A program made the position numbers and the translations under genes. The notes beneath the pieces are model-generated. The model searched no databases. It had not been told where the DNA came from and saw nothing but the letters and a program-made list of their open reading frames with translations. From Xylona heveae TC161 (lineage: Eukaryota > Ascomycota > Xylonomycetes > Xylonales > Xylonaceae), in the NCBI RefSeq assembly GCF_001619985.1, contig NW_017264205.1:558001-622000 (forward strand): 64,000 nt of DNA, read 5' to 3'. Shown one piece after another: positions 11,701 through 22,714 of the stretch (its first letter is position 1; the number at the start of each line of letters is the position of its first letter).

Positions 11701-12349
11701 TGCCTATTCCCCGATTTTGACATTTCGGCCCAATGAGCACACTGGATAACTAAGCTACACTTGTGAAGCGCCAGCTGCGGTTAGACATTTCATTTCGAGA
11801 AGTGTCATACTAGAATATTCTGCTGTGCTTCGTTACTTGTGTCAGTCATTGACCGCCGTAGTTCGTCAGGTTTTGATGAGTTTATTCTCCCTTGTCTTGG
11901 AGCTTGTGACATGTCTCGGGTCAGCTGAGACCAGGAGAATAACTTCCCCGCGTTCTGTTATAGATTCATAGAGGAAGTACTACGGGAAATGAATTCTGGA
12001 GAATCACATGTTGATAGATAATAATGAATTGCAAAAATATAATACCCTAGTGATTTAATTTCCTTACGATCTTACCAATTTTCAGTTTCGGTGAGAAAAT
12101 ACAATTTCCGCTCTAAGGAGAATATAATTCACAATAATTATTTTGTCCATGAATAAAATTACCATCATTCATTATTATTGCTAACAAGTAACTATACTCA
12201 ATCTCATAATCATCGTTACTTTAATTTATTCCCAAAATCGAGAATAAATCCATTAACGTTGCCGATATCAAGGATATCATGAATATTGTCGACCATGGCC
12301 CACTTCGAGCACCTCAATCGTACAACGTTGAGCAGCCCGCTCAAAAGGA
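8799..12349. other. 3.5 kb without a recognisable gene
   Basis: I see no known domain. The longest frames (9148-9639 plus, 10383-10856 minus) have compositions typical of chance translation. A short plus frame at 9896-10105 has an evener composition and could be a small exon, but nothing supports it further. An A14 run lies near 10868. The part from 12000 to 12250 is AT-rich. Confidence 0.45.
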
Positions 12350-13377
12350 TTACCATTTCTCAACATAAGGACGGATATCAATCTCAAAAGTAAAAGTCGT
12401 ACGAGGCTGGGTATGAAGGTGCCAGTATGCGTCCGCAATCTAGTAAAATAATGATCAGAAAAGAAAAATTGAAGATGGGGTTGAAAGAGTCAAAAGATGG
12501 GCTTACGGCATCTGGACTGATTTTCGCATCAGGTGCATCAAACTTCCACTCTTTGGTGCGGGGAATATCAATCACTCCATCGATGACTGCATGACTGACA
12601 TGGATGCCCTGAGGACCAAATTCACGGGCTAAAGATTGAGCAAATGCTCGCTGAGCCCACTTGCCCGCGGCAAAGACGGAGAAATTCGCTGAGCCTTTCA
12701 CAGAAGCAGTAGCTCCGGTAAAGATGAGAGTGGGCGGATACTCTGGATTGGTAGATGCGGTTTTCAGCAGCAGCGGTAGAGTACTCTGAGAGAAATTGAA
12801 AGTCCCGCGACTGAGAAAAGTTAGGAATCAATTTGTCATGACCTGTCAAAGACCTGCATCATTGCATGCAATGAGGAACAAAATCTTCCCAGGTCCAGAG
12901 AGGCTCGAGACAAATAAAATAAAATTGGATAACCTACCTTGTTGCGGCAACAGCACCATCAAAATCTTCCTGAGTTATCTCCAAGAATGGCTTTCGCACG
13001 AAACCTCCACCTACGTTAAAAACTGCAGCCGCGAGATTTGCATTGCCGAATTCCTTGGAGATTTCCTCGAAGGCGTTCCTGATACTCTTGACATCCGTTA
13101 CGTCTGCGCTGAACCCAACAGCTTTACCGCCAGAGCTGTTTATCTCGTTGACTATTGGCTTATAGTTGTCAGGGTTTCGAGCCAACAGTGCCACGGGGTA
13201 CTGCTGTGCAAAGCGTCGAGCAACAGAGGCACCTGCATATCAATGTCAAAAACGTGGCTCATAATTAACTATCGTAACTCGGAGACTTTAAATGCGGGGT
13301 TCGGATCATATATGGACATGCACCATACCTGTGCCGGGTCCAACCCCAGCAATAATGGCGAAGAGCTTGGAAGCCAT
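12350..13377 (-). CDS. Short-chain dehydrogenase-like protein lacking the catalytic Tyr
   Basis: Four exons fit in frame: 13329-13377, 12938-13232, 12507-12810 and 12350-12439, giving 245 residues. The first intron splits the nucleotide-binding glycine motif, which becomes AGVGPGTGASVARRF once spliced. A second typical SDR element, NVGGGF, follows the beta-4 strand, and FTGATASVKG supplies the Ser region. The YxxxK active-site motif reads FAAGK here (in SVFAAGKWAQRAFAQSLARE), so Phe replaces Tyr while the Lys stays. I recall a classical-like SDR subgroup with the same change, so this looks like a family trait rather than damage; all splice signals are intact. Activity as a standard oxidoreductase is doubtful. 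The substrate is unknown and no neighbour suggests a pathway. Confidence 0.85.
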
Positions 13378-14292
13378 AGTTTCTAAAGCACTATTTCGCA
13401 ATTGAAGGAAATTCGGAGAACTCGATTTTGTTTCAAAATGAAAAACCTTCGACAATCTGCTACGGATTATTTGATGTTTGATGTCTTATATACCAGCGCT
13501 GTAAGCCTGTCGCCGGATACAGTAAACAATGACGAGATCTGGTCCCCAAATCACACTAGCCCCCCTTCTACTAGGGATATGTCAGCGATTCGACCTGCTT
13601 CGCCAGTAATCAACAGCGAGTCGGTATTTCGGACAAATATTGAACCCGTCTTCATTTCTAATCCATATGACCATACTAGTTTACGTTGGCACATCTGGAG
13701 CTGATGCCTTCAGATGGAAGCGATAAACTGGAATTGAAGAATAACCTGATAATCTGCCGGTAAGACAACCGTTATTAACGAAAGATACTGTACCTTGGCT
13801 TTGGGCTTCGTGACATCGTAGTTTTAATGATTTTGGGCAATAGAGTTACATGTTTCTGACAATCAAACTCTCCACTTCCTGGGCGTACAACCTAAGGGAC
13901 AGTCTGCATGCCAGGCCGTTTTTAGATAAACGGTACTGGTCGATCTGCGCAAGTCGTTTACCTCGACAACCACTAGAATCTCCTGAAGGAGGGTTGGCGA
14001 GGAGATAAACAAGCGCGTGGGATTGTATCGTAGGGAGGGAAGACGATGAAAAAGAACTGATGCGGAAGGGTTGGCTTCAACCGTAACCACGGAAGATCAG
14101 ATGCCGAGAGTCAGCAAAGATCGGAATCACGAAATGACATGACATTTTTAAATCGTTGATGCAATGAATTCATTCGATTCGAAAACATGACATCTTTGTT
14201 CTAGCAATGTTCCGACAGATCCCAGGTTTCAAAGTATTCCTGCTCTGCTGCTAGAACTAACCGCTTTCCCATCAAACGACCGTTGCACCATT
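13378..14292. other. Intergenic DNA between the SDR gene and RPL26
   Basis: It holds the SDR promoter and the RPL26 3' end. The open frames here overlap one another and show no domain. Confidence 0.5.
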
Positions 14293-14892
14293 TTATGCCT
14301 TAGTAGCCTTAGCCTTGACAGCCTCACGACCCTTTCCGATTCTCTCCAGAATGTTCTCACGGTCCTTGTCAAGCTTGAGCTTGGTGACAACGACCTTGGA
14401 GGGGTGGATGCCGAGGGGAACGGACTGGCCGTTGGACTTGTCGCGGGACACCCGCTCGACGTGCACAACGTACTTCAGACGGTAGACAGAAGTGATCTTG
14501 CCCTCACGGCCCTTGTTGGAGCCACGGACGATGGTGACCTCGTCGTCCTTGCGGATGGGGATGGAGCGGACCTGTAGTCGTAGTATATCAGCACCTCGAG
14601 TGCTCGAGACGTTTCATATGACTGGGAGAACAAGATCGTGGTCTTCTCAAGTGCGGGAAAAAGGAATTCGAATGGAATAATCGCATACATTGTACTTCTC
14701 GCGCAGCTCCTTGCTCAAGGGGGCGCTCATAATGGTCCGGCGGACGCTGGAGGGGGCGCCGAAGTGCGCCTTGCGCGACTTCCTCCGCGAGGCGTGAAGG
14801 GCTGCAAAAGCAGACATCGTCAGTCAAAAATTCGCTCCTTGATTTTCCTCGAAAACAACTATATCAGACGTACTGGCATTGATCTTCGTCAT
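14293..14892 (-). CDS. RPL26: 60S ribosomal protein L26 (uL24)
   Basis: Three exons (14874-14892, 14689-14801, 14293-14571) join in frame to 136 residues, the expected size. The first exon supplies only six codons plus one base (MTKINA), a common arrangement in ribosomal protein genes. Family hallmarks are [10 protein letters not shown] near the N-terminus, [20 protein letters not shown], and the KOW segment [20 protein letters not shown], followed by the conserved [16 protein letters not shown] tail. The protein sits near the polypeptide exit of the large subunit in the cytoplasm. Codon use is strongly biased to C-ending codons (CGC, GAC, AAG), as expected for high expression. It is divergent from the large AT-hook gene, sharing about 590 bases of promoter DNA. 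Confidence 0.97.
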
Positions 14893-15483
14893 GGCGGCGG
14901 ATGGGCGTCGAAGTGGCCGTTCGAATTGTCACAGTTCTTCGAATGGTTGGCGAGAGTCGAAAATTCAAGGACGCGAGGGTTGTGGGTCATGTGATGAGGA
15001 GGTTTAGTTTGACGAAAAGCAATAGGGTTAAACGAGTCGGGTAAGAGAGGACGAGAGAGGCACAAGTGAAAAAAATGTGTGGCCGGTGTGAGGGACCTCT
15101 AGTGAAGCGTCTTTGGATACTCAAACTCACCGTAGAGATGTCCTGCGCTTTAAGCTTAAACGAGCATCCGTAATTAGTTCTGCGCGTCGCGACCGCAATG
15201 TCTATTGCGCACTGAAGCCGGGGAAGCTCACATAATGAATTGAAACTGTTATTGTTCGAAATCTTTCGCCTCCTGATACCTTACATATAGCTATCAATGC
15301 TCCGAGAGAGCTTTAGATTTTATTTACTGACTAATGGGCATATTAATTAACTGCTGAGAATGGTTTCGACAAATCTAGATTCTCTATTTTGACTGCTCTT
15401 GCGATGCCCGCAGCTGGAAATGGAACGCTCAGCGACTGCGAAACGACACTGAACGATTGATTCTCTGGCTGAACATCCAAAGG
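14893..15483. promoter_or_regulatory. Divergent promoter, RPL26 / AT-hook gene
   Basis: About 590 bases separate the two starts. A TAACCCTA octamer (minus strand, 15023-15030) lies 131 bases upstream of the RPL26 ATG. TTAGGG-type boxes bound by Tbf1-like factors are known in ribosomal protein promoters of many fungi, so a role here is plausible but untested. The AT-hook gene side is AT-rich (15240-15380) and has no clear TATA box. Confidence 0.45.
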
Positions 15484-18400
15484 ATGTCCTCAAACCGCTA
15501 TGAGGTGCCTACGTCTTATAATGACCTAAGCGGAGAGCAAAGGATTCAGCATGATCAATACTCCCACACCTATGCCCCGAGTTACGGTACGGACTTTTAT
15601 GACCGACAACAAGTTGCAAACCCTACACCTCTTTGGGATCAGTATCACCAAAAACATGCGCAACGGGACTCAGGTACAAGCTGGCCGGATCAATTTCAAT
15701 GGTACAATGGTCAACGGTCTGAGCCGCCTGTTCAACAGCTCGCCACAGCTGACGCTGAAGTTCGAAGCTCCGGCGCATTTCAGAATGGTACCAGAGGCCA
15801 TGGGCGGCCTGAACATGCGCCATCCGCGCTTGGAAACCTCGCATTTGCCTCAGGATCGGATATGAGTTCTTCGACCGGCCAACTGTCGATCCCGACTCCG
15901 GTTTCCTTTTCCGTGCCAAATGCTACCGCACCGCAATCCGTTCCTCAATTTTATCACCGAAATGATATTTCTCCTCAGACGGAAGGCGCTTCTCTTGATA
16001 CCGATAATTTTCGGCGGAGTTGGTCTAAAGGCGCCATGGCCGTCCCTTCATTGTCAACAGCATCTTCCCATCCGCCAGCGCTGGTTCAAACTGCTCCTAG
16101 TGCGGCCCAACAAGTTCGACACCCGAATCCTATCAGACCATCAGCTCAACCGTCAATTGCGAGTTATCGAAGCCCAATTTTGGAAAATGCCGGATTTGAA
16201 TCGAATACTCCAACCTTCCGCGCTGGCAATCACATGTCAGCATATCAAACCGGGAAGCCCCCAGATCCGCTAGCTGCGCAGAAGCAACCCTCAGCAACTG
16301 CCTTTGACTCCACTTCTGGGCGAAATATCCCTAGGCCTCAAGCAACTTCAGCCCGAACATCTCAGGACATGAGGCACTTCCGCGCCAGCTCGAGGAACCC
16401 AATTAGCGCAGAAGTTTCGATGCAAGGCATGCGTCAACCAGCGAATAATTCGCCTAAGAATCAAGCAGCCCGTGGAAGCTTTACAGGCACAATTCCCCAA
16501 ACGTCAATGAAGACCGCAGCAGCGCCTTCATTCGTTCAAGCAAGCCATGGAAGTTCTTCGCTCCATAATACGAAATCACCAAAAGCCGCACCTTCGAGAC
16601 CGGAAAGCCCTGATCGAAACCTCCATTCCGGGTTACAACATCATGCCACATCATCAAATATACCCCCTAATTACAATGTACAACCCTTGAGAACCCCCCG
16701 TAATAGTGAAACGAACCGGTCCATACAATCCGCCAGTGTTCATAGTCGGGATTTAGGACCCCAGCTTGCGGGAAAGTCGACGACGACGACGGTAAACGGA
16801 CCAAAGTCCCTTCAGATGCAGGGTAACAGCTCTTCTGGACCAGCAGCTCCTTATTCCTTGTCTGCTTCGGTTCCAATAATGCGTGCCTCAAATGTCTCTG
16901 TGAAACAGCGCCGGAGCTTGGATCACACTCAAAATAATCAATCAATGATGCAAGAGCCTTCGAGGCAGGGGAATGATATTCCTCCAGCCCAACCTTCGAC
17001 TATATCAGTACCAGAGAATGTCAGCAATATCCAGTCTTCTTCCTCACGTACCCAAAGCTCAACTAGAGAGCCCCTGGTTGAGGCTATTGCTGCTGAGGCT
17101 ATTGCTACTGGAACAATTCCGCGGGGATCTGGGGACGAGGACATGGAAGCTCACATTAGATTAATGGTGGAAAAGATGCGAGAGTATCAGGCTAGGGACC
17201 CGGCAAAATTTTCCCTTGTTTGGGAGCAAATGAAGAAAGTAAGCTATATTCCATTAAAGTGCCCCTTGATTATGTGTTATATTATGCTCTTGTTTCTTTC
17301 CCGAGGTATATGGTAAGCTCTTCAAAGACTAGACCTCCCTGGCTCCAATCCCCTCGTAATGGAAGCACAAAAATGCTCTGTCCACGGTCCGTGCCACTCA
17401 TAGCGTTGTATATTATCTTGGCTGCATACTATTTTATTTGTTTAATCCGACTGTATGGAAAATAAAACTACTCTGACAAGGACATCAACCAGACAACACC
17501 ACAGAATGATACCTCGAACCGGGATACTCACAGCTCTCGTGCTCAGACACCTTTGTCTCCTCAAATTATCTCCAAGGATCGATCAGGCCCTCGAACCGTA
17601 TCAGAGGCTAGGAGTCTCTCGAAGGATCGAACAGAAGCTGGACCTGCATTAAATGCACAGGTCCCAGCTCCTCCCACGATATCCCAGAAGAGTTCTGTAC
17701 CTGAGGAGCGTTCTGCATGGAACTCTGGAGTGCCATCAAAAAATGCGCCATCTGTGTCCTCCTCAGTATCGAAAAGTTCTACACAGACTGGATCTCACTT
17801 CCGTGGTCCTGCACTAGATGCCCAACCTGGGAAGCAGGTTGAAAGCACTGCATCCAAGTCTACAGACAACCGATCCAACTCTGTTACTGCGGCGCCTGCC
17901 ATGCCGTCGGTAATCGGTCCGCCACAGAGCCTTCCACCGCCGACGAATCCCCCTCAAAAGACGCCTGGGACGATCTGGCCTCAGGCCAAGAAGGCCTTAC
18001 TGGCTGAAGCCGCGGCAAAAGGCCTAATGGCTGCACCAGAGAACAGCGGGAAGCACATTACTCCGAAAGAGATTTGTAGCTTCCTTGACCTCAATCCCAG
18101 TTATATTGAGTTGTGCGAGCATTTGGAAGGCAAAGGATTCCATCTTGCAAGGGGCACTTTTGCAAGACTTTTGTTAGCTGCGGCGCCAGACGTTGTTTCA
18201 TCCTCACCAGGATCTGGTGCGCGGGGTACTGGCCAGATTGCTCCTTCTGTACAGCAAGGCGCAAGACCTCCTTCAACGCCAAATCTAGCAATGCAGCCAC
18301 AAAAAGTCGCTGCGCAGCAGCAGCTTTCAAAGGAAGCAGGGAATGCACCAATTGTTTTCACCGACGCCGCTTCGCCTGCGGTCCTCAAACGCGGCCGCGG

Positions 18401-21187
18401 CAGGCCACGAAAAACAGACAGCCCTATGCAAACGCAACCAAGGAGCATGCCGCCACAGTACCCCATTACACGTGCTGATGAATCAGCTGCCGTCAAACGG
18501 AGCCGCGGTAGGCCACGAAAATACGCTTCTCCTCCCGTACCGGAGCAAGTAAATCAATCAAAGCAAGAGATGCCGCAAGGCAACGGAGTCCCCCTTCCCA
18601 CATTTCCTACGGTCGATGAACCTTCTCCACTTGTGAGCGGTTACTTTCAAGCATTGACCCCTCATGAAGGCTCAGATTCACGTCAGCCATCCGTTGCTCA
18701 GCTGCTGCAATCTGATGAAAGAGAGACCCAATCGTCAAGGGGTAATGAGCACCTAGAGCAGAATGATCAGTTGAGTAATGCTGAGGAGAGTACGTTGCAA
18801 AGTAGTAAAATCCCCGGTGACCAACAAGCGGGACTGTCCACAGGCTCTTTCCAGGGCAACAGTGAGAGAAATGGATTTATTCCTACAGTCGCTCCTGAAA
18901 GAAACGTCCCGCCTGTTTTGAAAGATCCGTCGAAAGAAGCAGAGCAGACGAATCGATCTGAACTGTATGCACCTGCTGTCTATATGGACCTGGGTCGGGG
19001 TCAGAAGCAGCAGATTGCGGAAGGCTCTACTGAGAAGCAAGAATTCTTGTCCGAATTTACTTCTTCATCTGCTGGCGAGAAGACAACAACGACGCCTTTC
19101 ATTGCCACTGAAGTGGGTGCATTCAGTAGACCTAAGTTGGCTCCACATTCTGGGACTGCTTCTCAGAAAATGGCTTACCCCGAAACTCGAGATGATGCTC
19201 CGTTAAACGGGTCCAAAAACAAGCCTGGAGGAGTCAACTGGATACCCTTTCCATCCAGCAGCAGTACGCAGAGAGTGCTAGTTGGCGGTGGTGCTGCCTC
19301 CGGGCCGCCTGTTCGCGAAAGTACAGTGAATAATGTACCTAAGCGAGCCGAGACTCCTCAGCAACGAACCCTGACCGTTAGCCAACCTCTTAACGCGTCC
19401 ACACGCGCTTTATCTAAAGAGGCATCTGCTAGAAAGCGGACTTTTAATGACATCGTTGACCTTTCTCAAGACATTTCCGACAACGAGGAAGATACAGAAT
19501 CGTACTATTCTCAAAAACTTCGAAAGTCGGATAATGATCAAGATACAGTTGCAACTAGAGTGTCTGAGGTGAAGATCGGGGAGAGTTCACAGCTGGGCAC
19601 GCCCGACGCACAGCTAAAAAGTCGTGATCTCACCGCATTCATGAATCCCGCGGAAGTAAATAATCGCTTTCAGCATGCTACAATTGTCACTAAATTCGAC
19701 AAAAAGGGTGCTCTCAGAAAGTCCGCCTACAATCCAAAAACCATCGCACGTGACGTCCTCCTAGCCTCTGGACGCCATCCTTCTATGCGACCTTTGAACG
19801 CCCACTTTGAGATAATCAAAGCAAATTTTACACAAGTTGATAGTTCGTCCGACCTGTCTACTTTCAAATGGGACTTAGTTGACCCGGGGGACCCTATAAT
19901 TCGGTCAGGAGCTCCAGCAAATCCACCGCAGAGAAGCCAAGACCCTGTGGTTCACGGAAATTCTTCTATGTTGAACACGAAAAAAGGTAGCAGTCGAACA
20001 GTTCCCACAAAATCACCGATAGTTTTGCTTGATAGTTCTTCTGAAGCCGAAGGAGGTAAGAGCCCACGTCCATTTAGTGATCGAAGTTACTAACGCCTCT
20101 GACAGCAGACAAGACAGCAAGTGCTCGACCTCAGGGAGTTGAGCCACCACGTCAAATGCGGTCCAGTGTGAGTGTGAGCACTCCTATGGGCGGTCACCAT
20201 GGAGATCCCAGTGACAGTACCGGGACAATTCCCGAACCCACTACATTACCACGTGCTAGGTCGGTCCGTCTCCAGCCTTCTAGTCAGACATCTGGCAACC
20301 CACGTCAAGTTCAAGGCCAGATAAAGGCGTCGGTTCTGTCTCCTGAACGAAAGACGCCTGCATCCACTGGAGACTTTTCTATCGTCGTCCCATCGCACTC
20401 TCCTCACCGCACTGTAAACATTACAAAGGCACCAACCGCTGAGTCCAACAAAAAAAGAAAGCGACAGAAGCCCAACACGCCCAACACTATGCCCGATCAA
20501 CCTCGCTTAAAACCATTCAAATGTCAATGGATGGACTGTATTGCAACTTTACACAACATAGACACCCTCCGGCAACATCTTCGGAAAACCCACTGCGAGC
20601 GAGCCCTTCACGGAGGAATCCCATGCATGTGGGAAGGATGCGGTCGCTACGTCCCAAGCAAAGATACTGGAAGACTCAAAGGCCGGATGGAACTCCACAA
20701 TTTTGACTTCCAGACCGAAGCGAAATGGGCAGAGCACGTCGAGGAAGCGCATCTCCATGAGGTATCGTGGCAATACGGTGATGGCCCTGCATCTGGTCGC
20801 CGTGGTACGGCTTCAGCTAGCCAGCAGAAGTAATGCAAAGTATATTTGCTGATTTGAACAGACGCCGGGGGCTCAATCGACTATTTGAGCGACGCCACTG
20901 GCCGGCAACTCACCCCGCAGGCTTCCTCTTCCGGCGCCAGAGAGGCGGTTGCTGCTGGATTGAGACCTAATAGAGCGTTTCATAAACTACATGGCAATAC
21001 TACGGTTCGAGAGCGGATGCTGGAAGTGGAGCGTACTTTGGAACGAAAGAAGAGAGAGACTGGACCCGGTGTCGATCGTGGTGGTGCGAGTCTTTTCACA
21101 CAGGAAAGATGTGTGTGGCCGGCAGATGACGAGGATTTCGCTCGGGAATGTGATACGGATGAAGGCATTGAAAGGGCGACGGTCTGA
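15484..21187 (+). CDS. Very large protein with two AT-hooks and a C2H2 zinc-finger pair
   Basis: My model is exon 15484-17238, exon 17481-20055, an exon from 20106 or 20109 to about 20795-20801, and a last exon 20862-21187, about 1,780 residues in all. The first 580 residues are Ser/Pro/Gln-rich and look disordered, ending in a short helical block (EDMEAHIRLMVEKMREYQAR). Next come an ordered block near 775-820 (ITPKEICSFLDLNPSYIELC), two AT-hooks near 888 (RGRGRPRK) and 925 (RSRGRPRK), a conserved-looking block near 1337-1388 (TIARDVLLASGRHPSMRPLN), and two C2H2-type fingers near 1578-1655. The first finger is C-x4-C-x12-H-x4-H; in the second the Cys and His pairs are far apart. A nuclear DNA- or chromatin-binding role is inferred from AT-hooks plus fingers; I recall similar uncharacterised proteins in Eurotiales. 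The start was chosen at MSSNRYEVP, nine codons inside the open frame. The last junction is uncertain. Confidence 0.75.
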
Positions 21188-21890
21188 GTTTTAGAATCAA
21201 TGGGAGACACCAAGTTCTTCCCTGCAAAATTTCGATGTGGCGTAAGAGAGCTGGTAGCGATACAACTCAGCTCCTATTGCCCATTTACCATTTGGCTTTC
21301 TTATTATCTAGTTTCTGCCGGTTTCATTTGAGCATGGGTTCATTCATTGTTGTCAGGCGCATTCTTCGGACTTCTTCATCTTTCCTGCCAGGGCGGAGAT
21401 GATACCACGTTAGTTACGCATTTCCTTGCCCATCAGCGATCTTCACGTTTTTATTCAAATGCTTTTACCTCTTTGCAAATTGATTCCCCCTGATGAGACT
21501 ATGCGCTTCAAGTTCATGCTACGCAAGAATCGAAGGCTTGATGGTAAAGAAAATGAATCGGGAATATGAGAAATATACTGAAACTTTGCAAAGCGGCCTT
21601 TTCCGGTATCTATATCTACAATGTGCACGTCCAGTAATAAATCATCGATGCGCAGGCAAGTTTCCCTCATAAAATATCCGAGCAACAAGATGTCTGATGA
21701 TTTATACCATCCAGACTCCATACACCTGAGATTTGGTACCCGGTCGATTCTCCCTGAACGTACGGAAAACCGAAATCGGTTGCCGTCCAGTCGAAAGCCC
21801 GTTTAAGTCAGATTAAGTATTGCTTGAGGGTGCCGCAGAAAGCATTTTAGACTGCCCGCTTTCTTTCTTGGTATTGTGAATTTATAGTGA
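21188..21890. other. Convergent intergenic DNA (AT-hook gene / OST4)
   Basis: Both flanking genes end here. It holds the two 3' regions. No RNA gene or further coding signal is seen. Confidence 0.5.
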
Positions 21891-22067
21891 TCAACGTCCG
21901 GCTGATGTCTTCGCTCGTTGGGAGGAAGGAATGGTATCACTCTTGCGCTCCGTCGAAAGTGTATCATCCTTGGCATTAACTTCAAGGAAGTGGTAGAGCA
22001 CAATGAGCAGCATAGCCGCCGAGCCCAAGAAGATGGCTAGAGAGTACAAATCCGCGTCTGAAATCAT
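21891..22067 (-). CDS. OST4: Oligosaccharyltransferase subunit Ost4 (58 residues)
   Basis: A tiny membrane protein of the oligosaccharyltransferase complex, which transfers the lipid-linked glycan to Asn in the ER. The N-terminal block MISDADLYSLAIFLGSAAML followed by LIVLYHFLEVNA is the Ost4 family signature: one transmembrane helix with a very short lumenal N-terminus. The frame extends nine codons upstream to 22094, but family members begin with the Met at 22067, so I place the start there. The tail after the helix (about 27 residues, Ser/Lys/Arg-rich, cytosolic) is longer than the yeast protein, which ends soon after the helix. It is divergent from TMA46, with about 650 bases between the starts. 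Its small size makes it easy to miss. Confidence 0.92.
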   Translation of the reverse strand: MISDADLYSLAIFLGSAAMLLIVLYHFLEVNAKDDTLSTERKSDTIPSSQRAKTSAGR

Positions 22068-22714
22068 CGCGTCTGCGGTATTTGAATTGAGCAACGGGCT
22101 ATCGAAGTTGAAAGACGATCAGGAAGCAACAACGTGTCTCTGCTATGGTCCCAGTAAGTACGATAGATATTGAATTCCGTCGAGCAATAAACTGACCGCA
22201 ATGAGACAATCCAAATTTACGTTATATAAGCTCCACTGCCTGCGAATGTGGAAGTGCTCGAAAGTCCCAGTCGTCGAAGATGTTTACTATGGAGGTGTCC
22301 ACGCAACGCCCCGAGCTATTCGCCCTGAGGCCAGCTCACCTGGAGCAGTCCGGCCACTGTCAACAAGGGTTCTCGTCCGGGGGACGTCATGGCCCTAAGG
22401 CGCCGAAAAGCTTAGTCATCGATAAAGAATCAACATATGACGAGGGTACGAAATACATCACAGCCCGATGGAAATTCCCCCACGAAACTTTACTTTGATA
22501 CTTCCCCACTAGAGCATTTTAACTCAGCACGACTTCACGTTTCACCTCTTTTGCATCGTACCCTCTTTCTTTTACTCTCAGGGGGATTTATCTATAGAAC
22601 ATTTACGATTACTATCTCCAGACGCGCTTTTGGAAAGCAGTCTTGTTGACGCCTACTGCAACTTTTTTTTCACAAAGAATCTGTAAAACGAGTCTCTAGC
22701 AAAGCAGCGCCATA
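22068..22714. promoter_or_regulatory. Divergent promoter, OST4 / TMA46
   Basis: About 650 bases separate the starts. It is pyrimidine-rich on the plus strand just upstream of TMA46 (22540-22670), as in many expressed fungal genes. No specific binding site was recognised. Confidence 0.45.
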
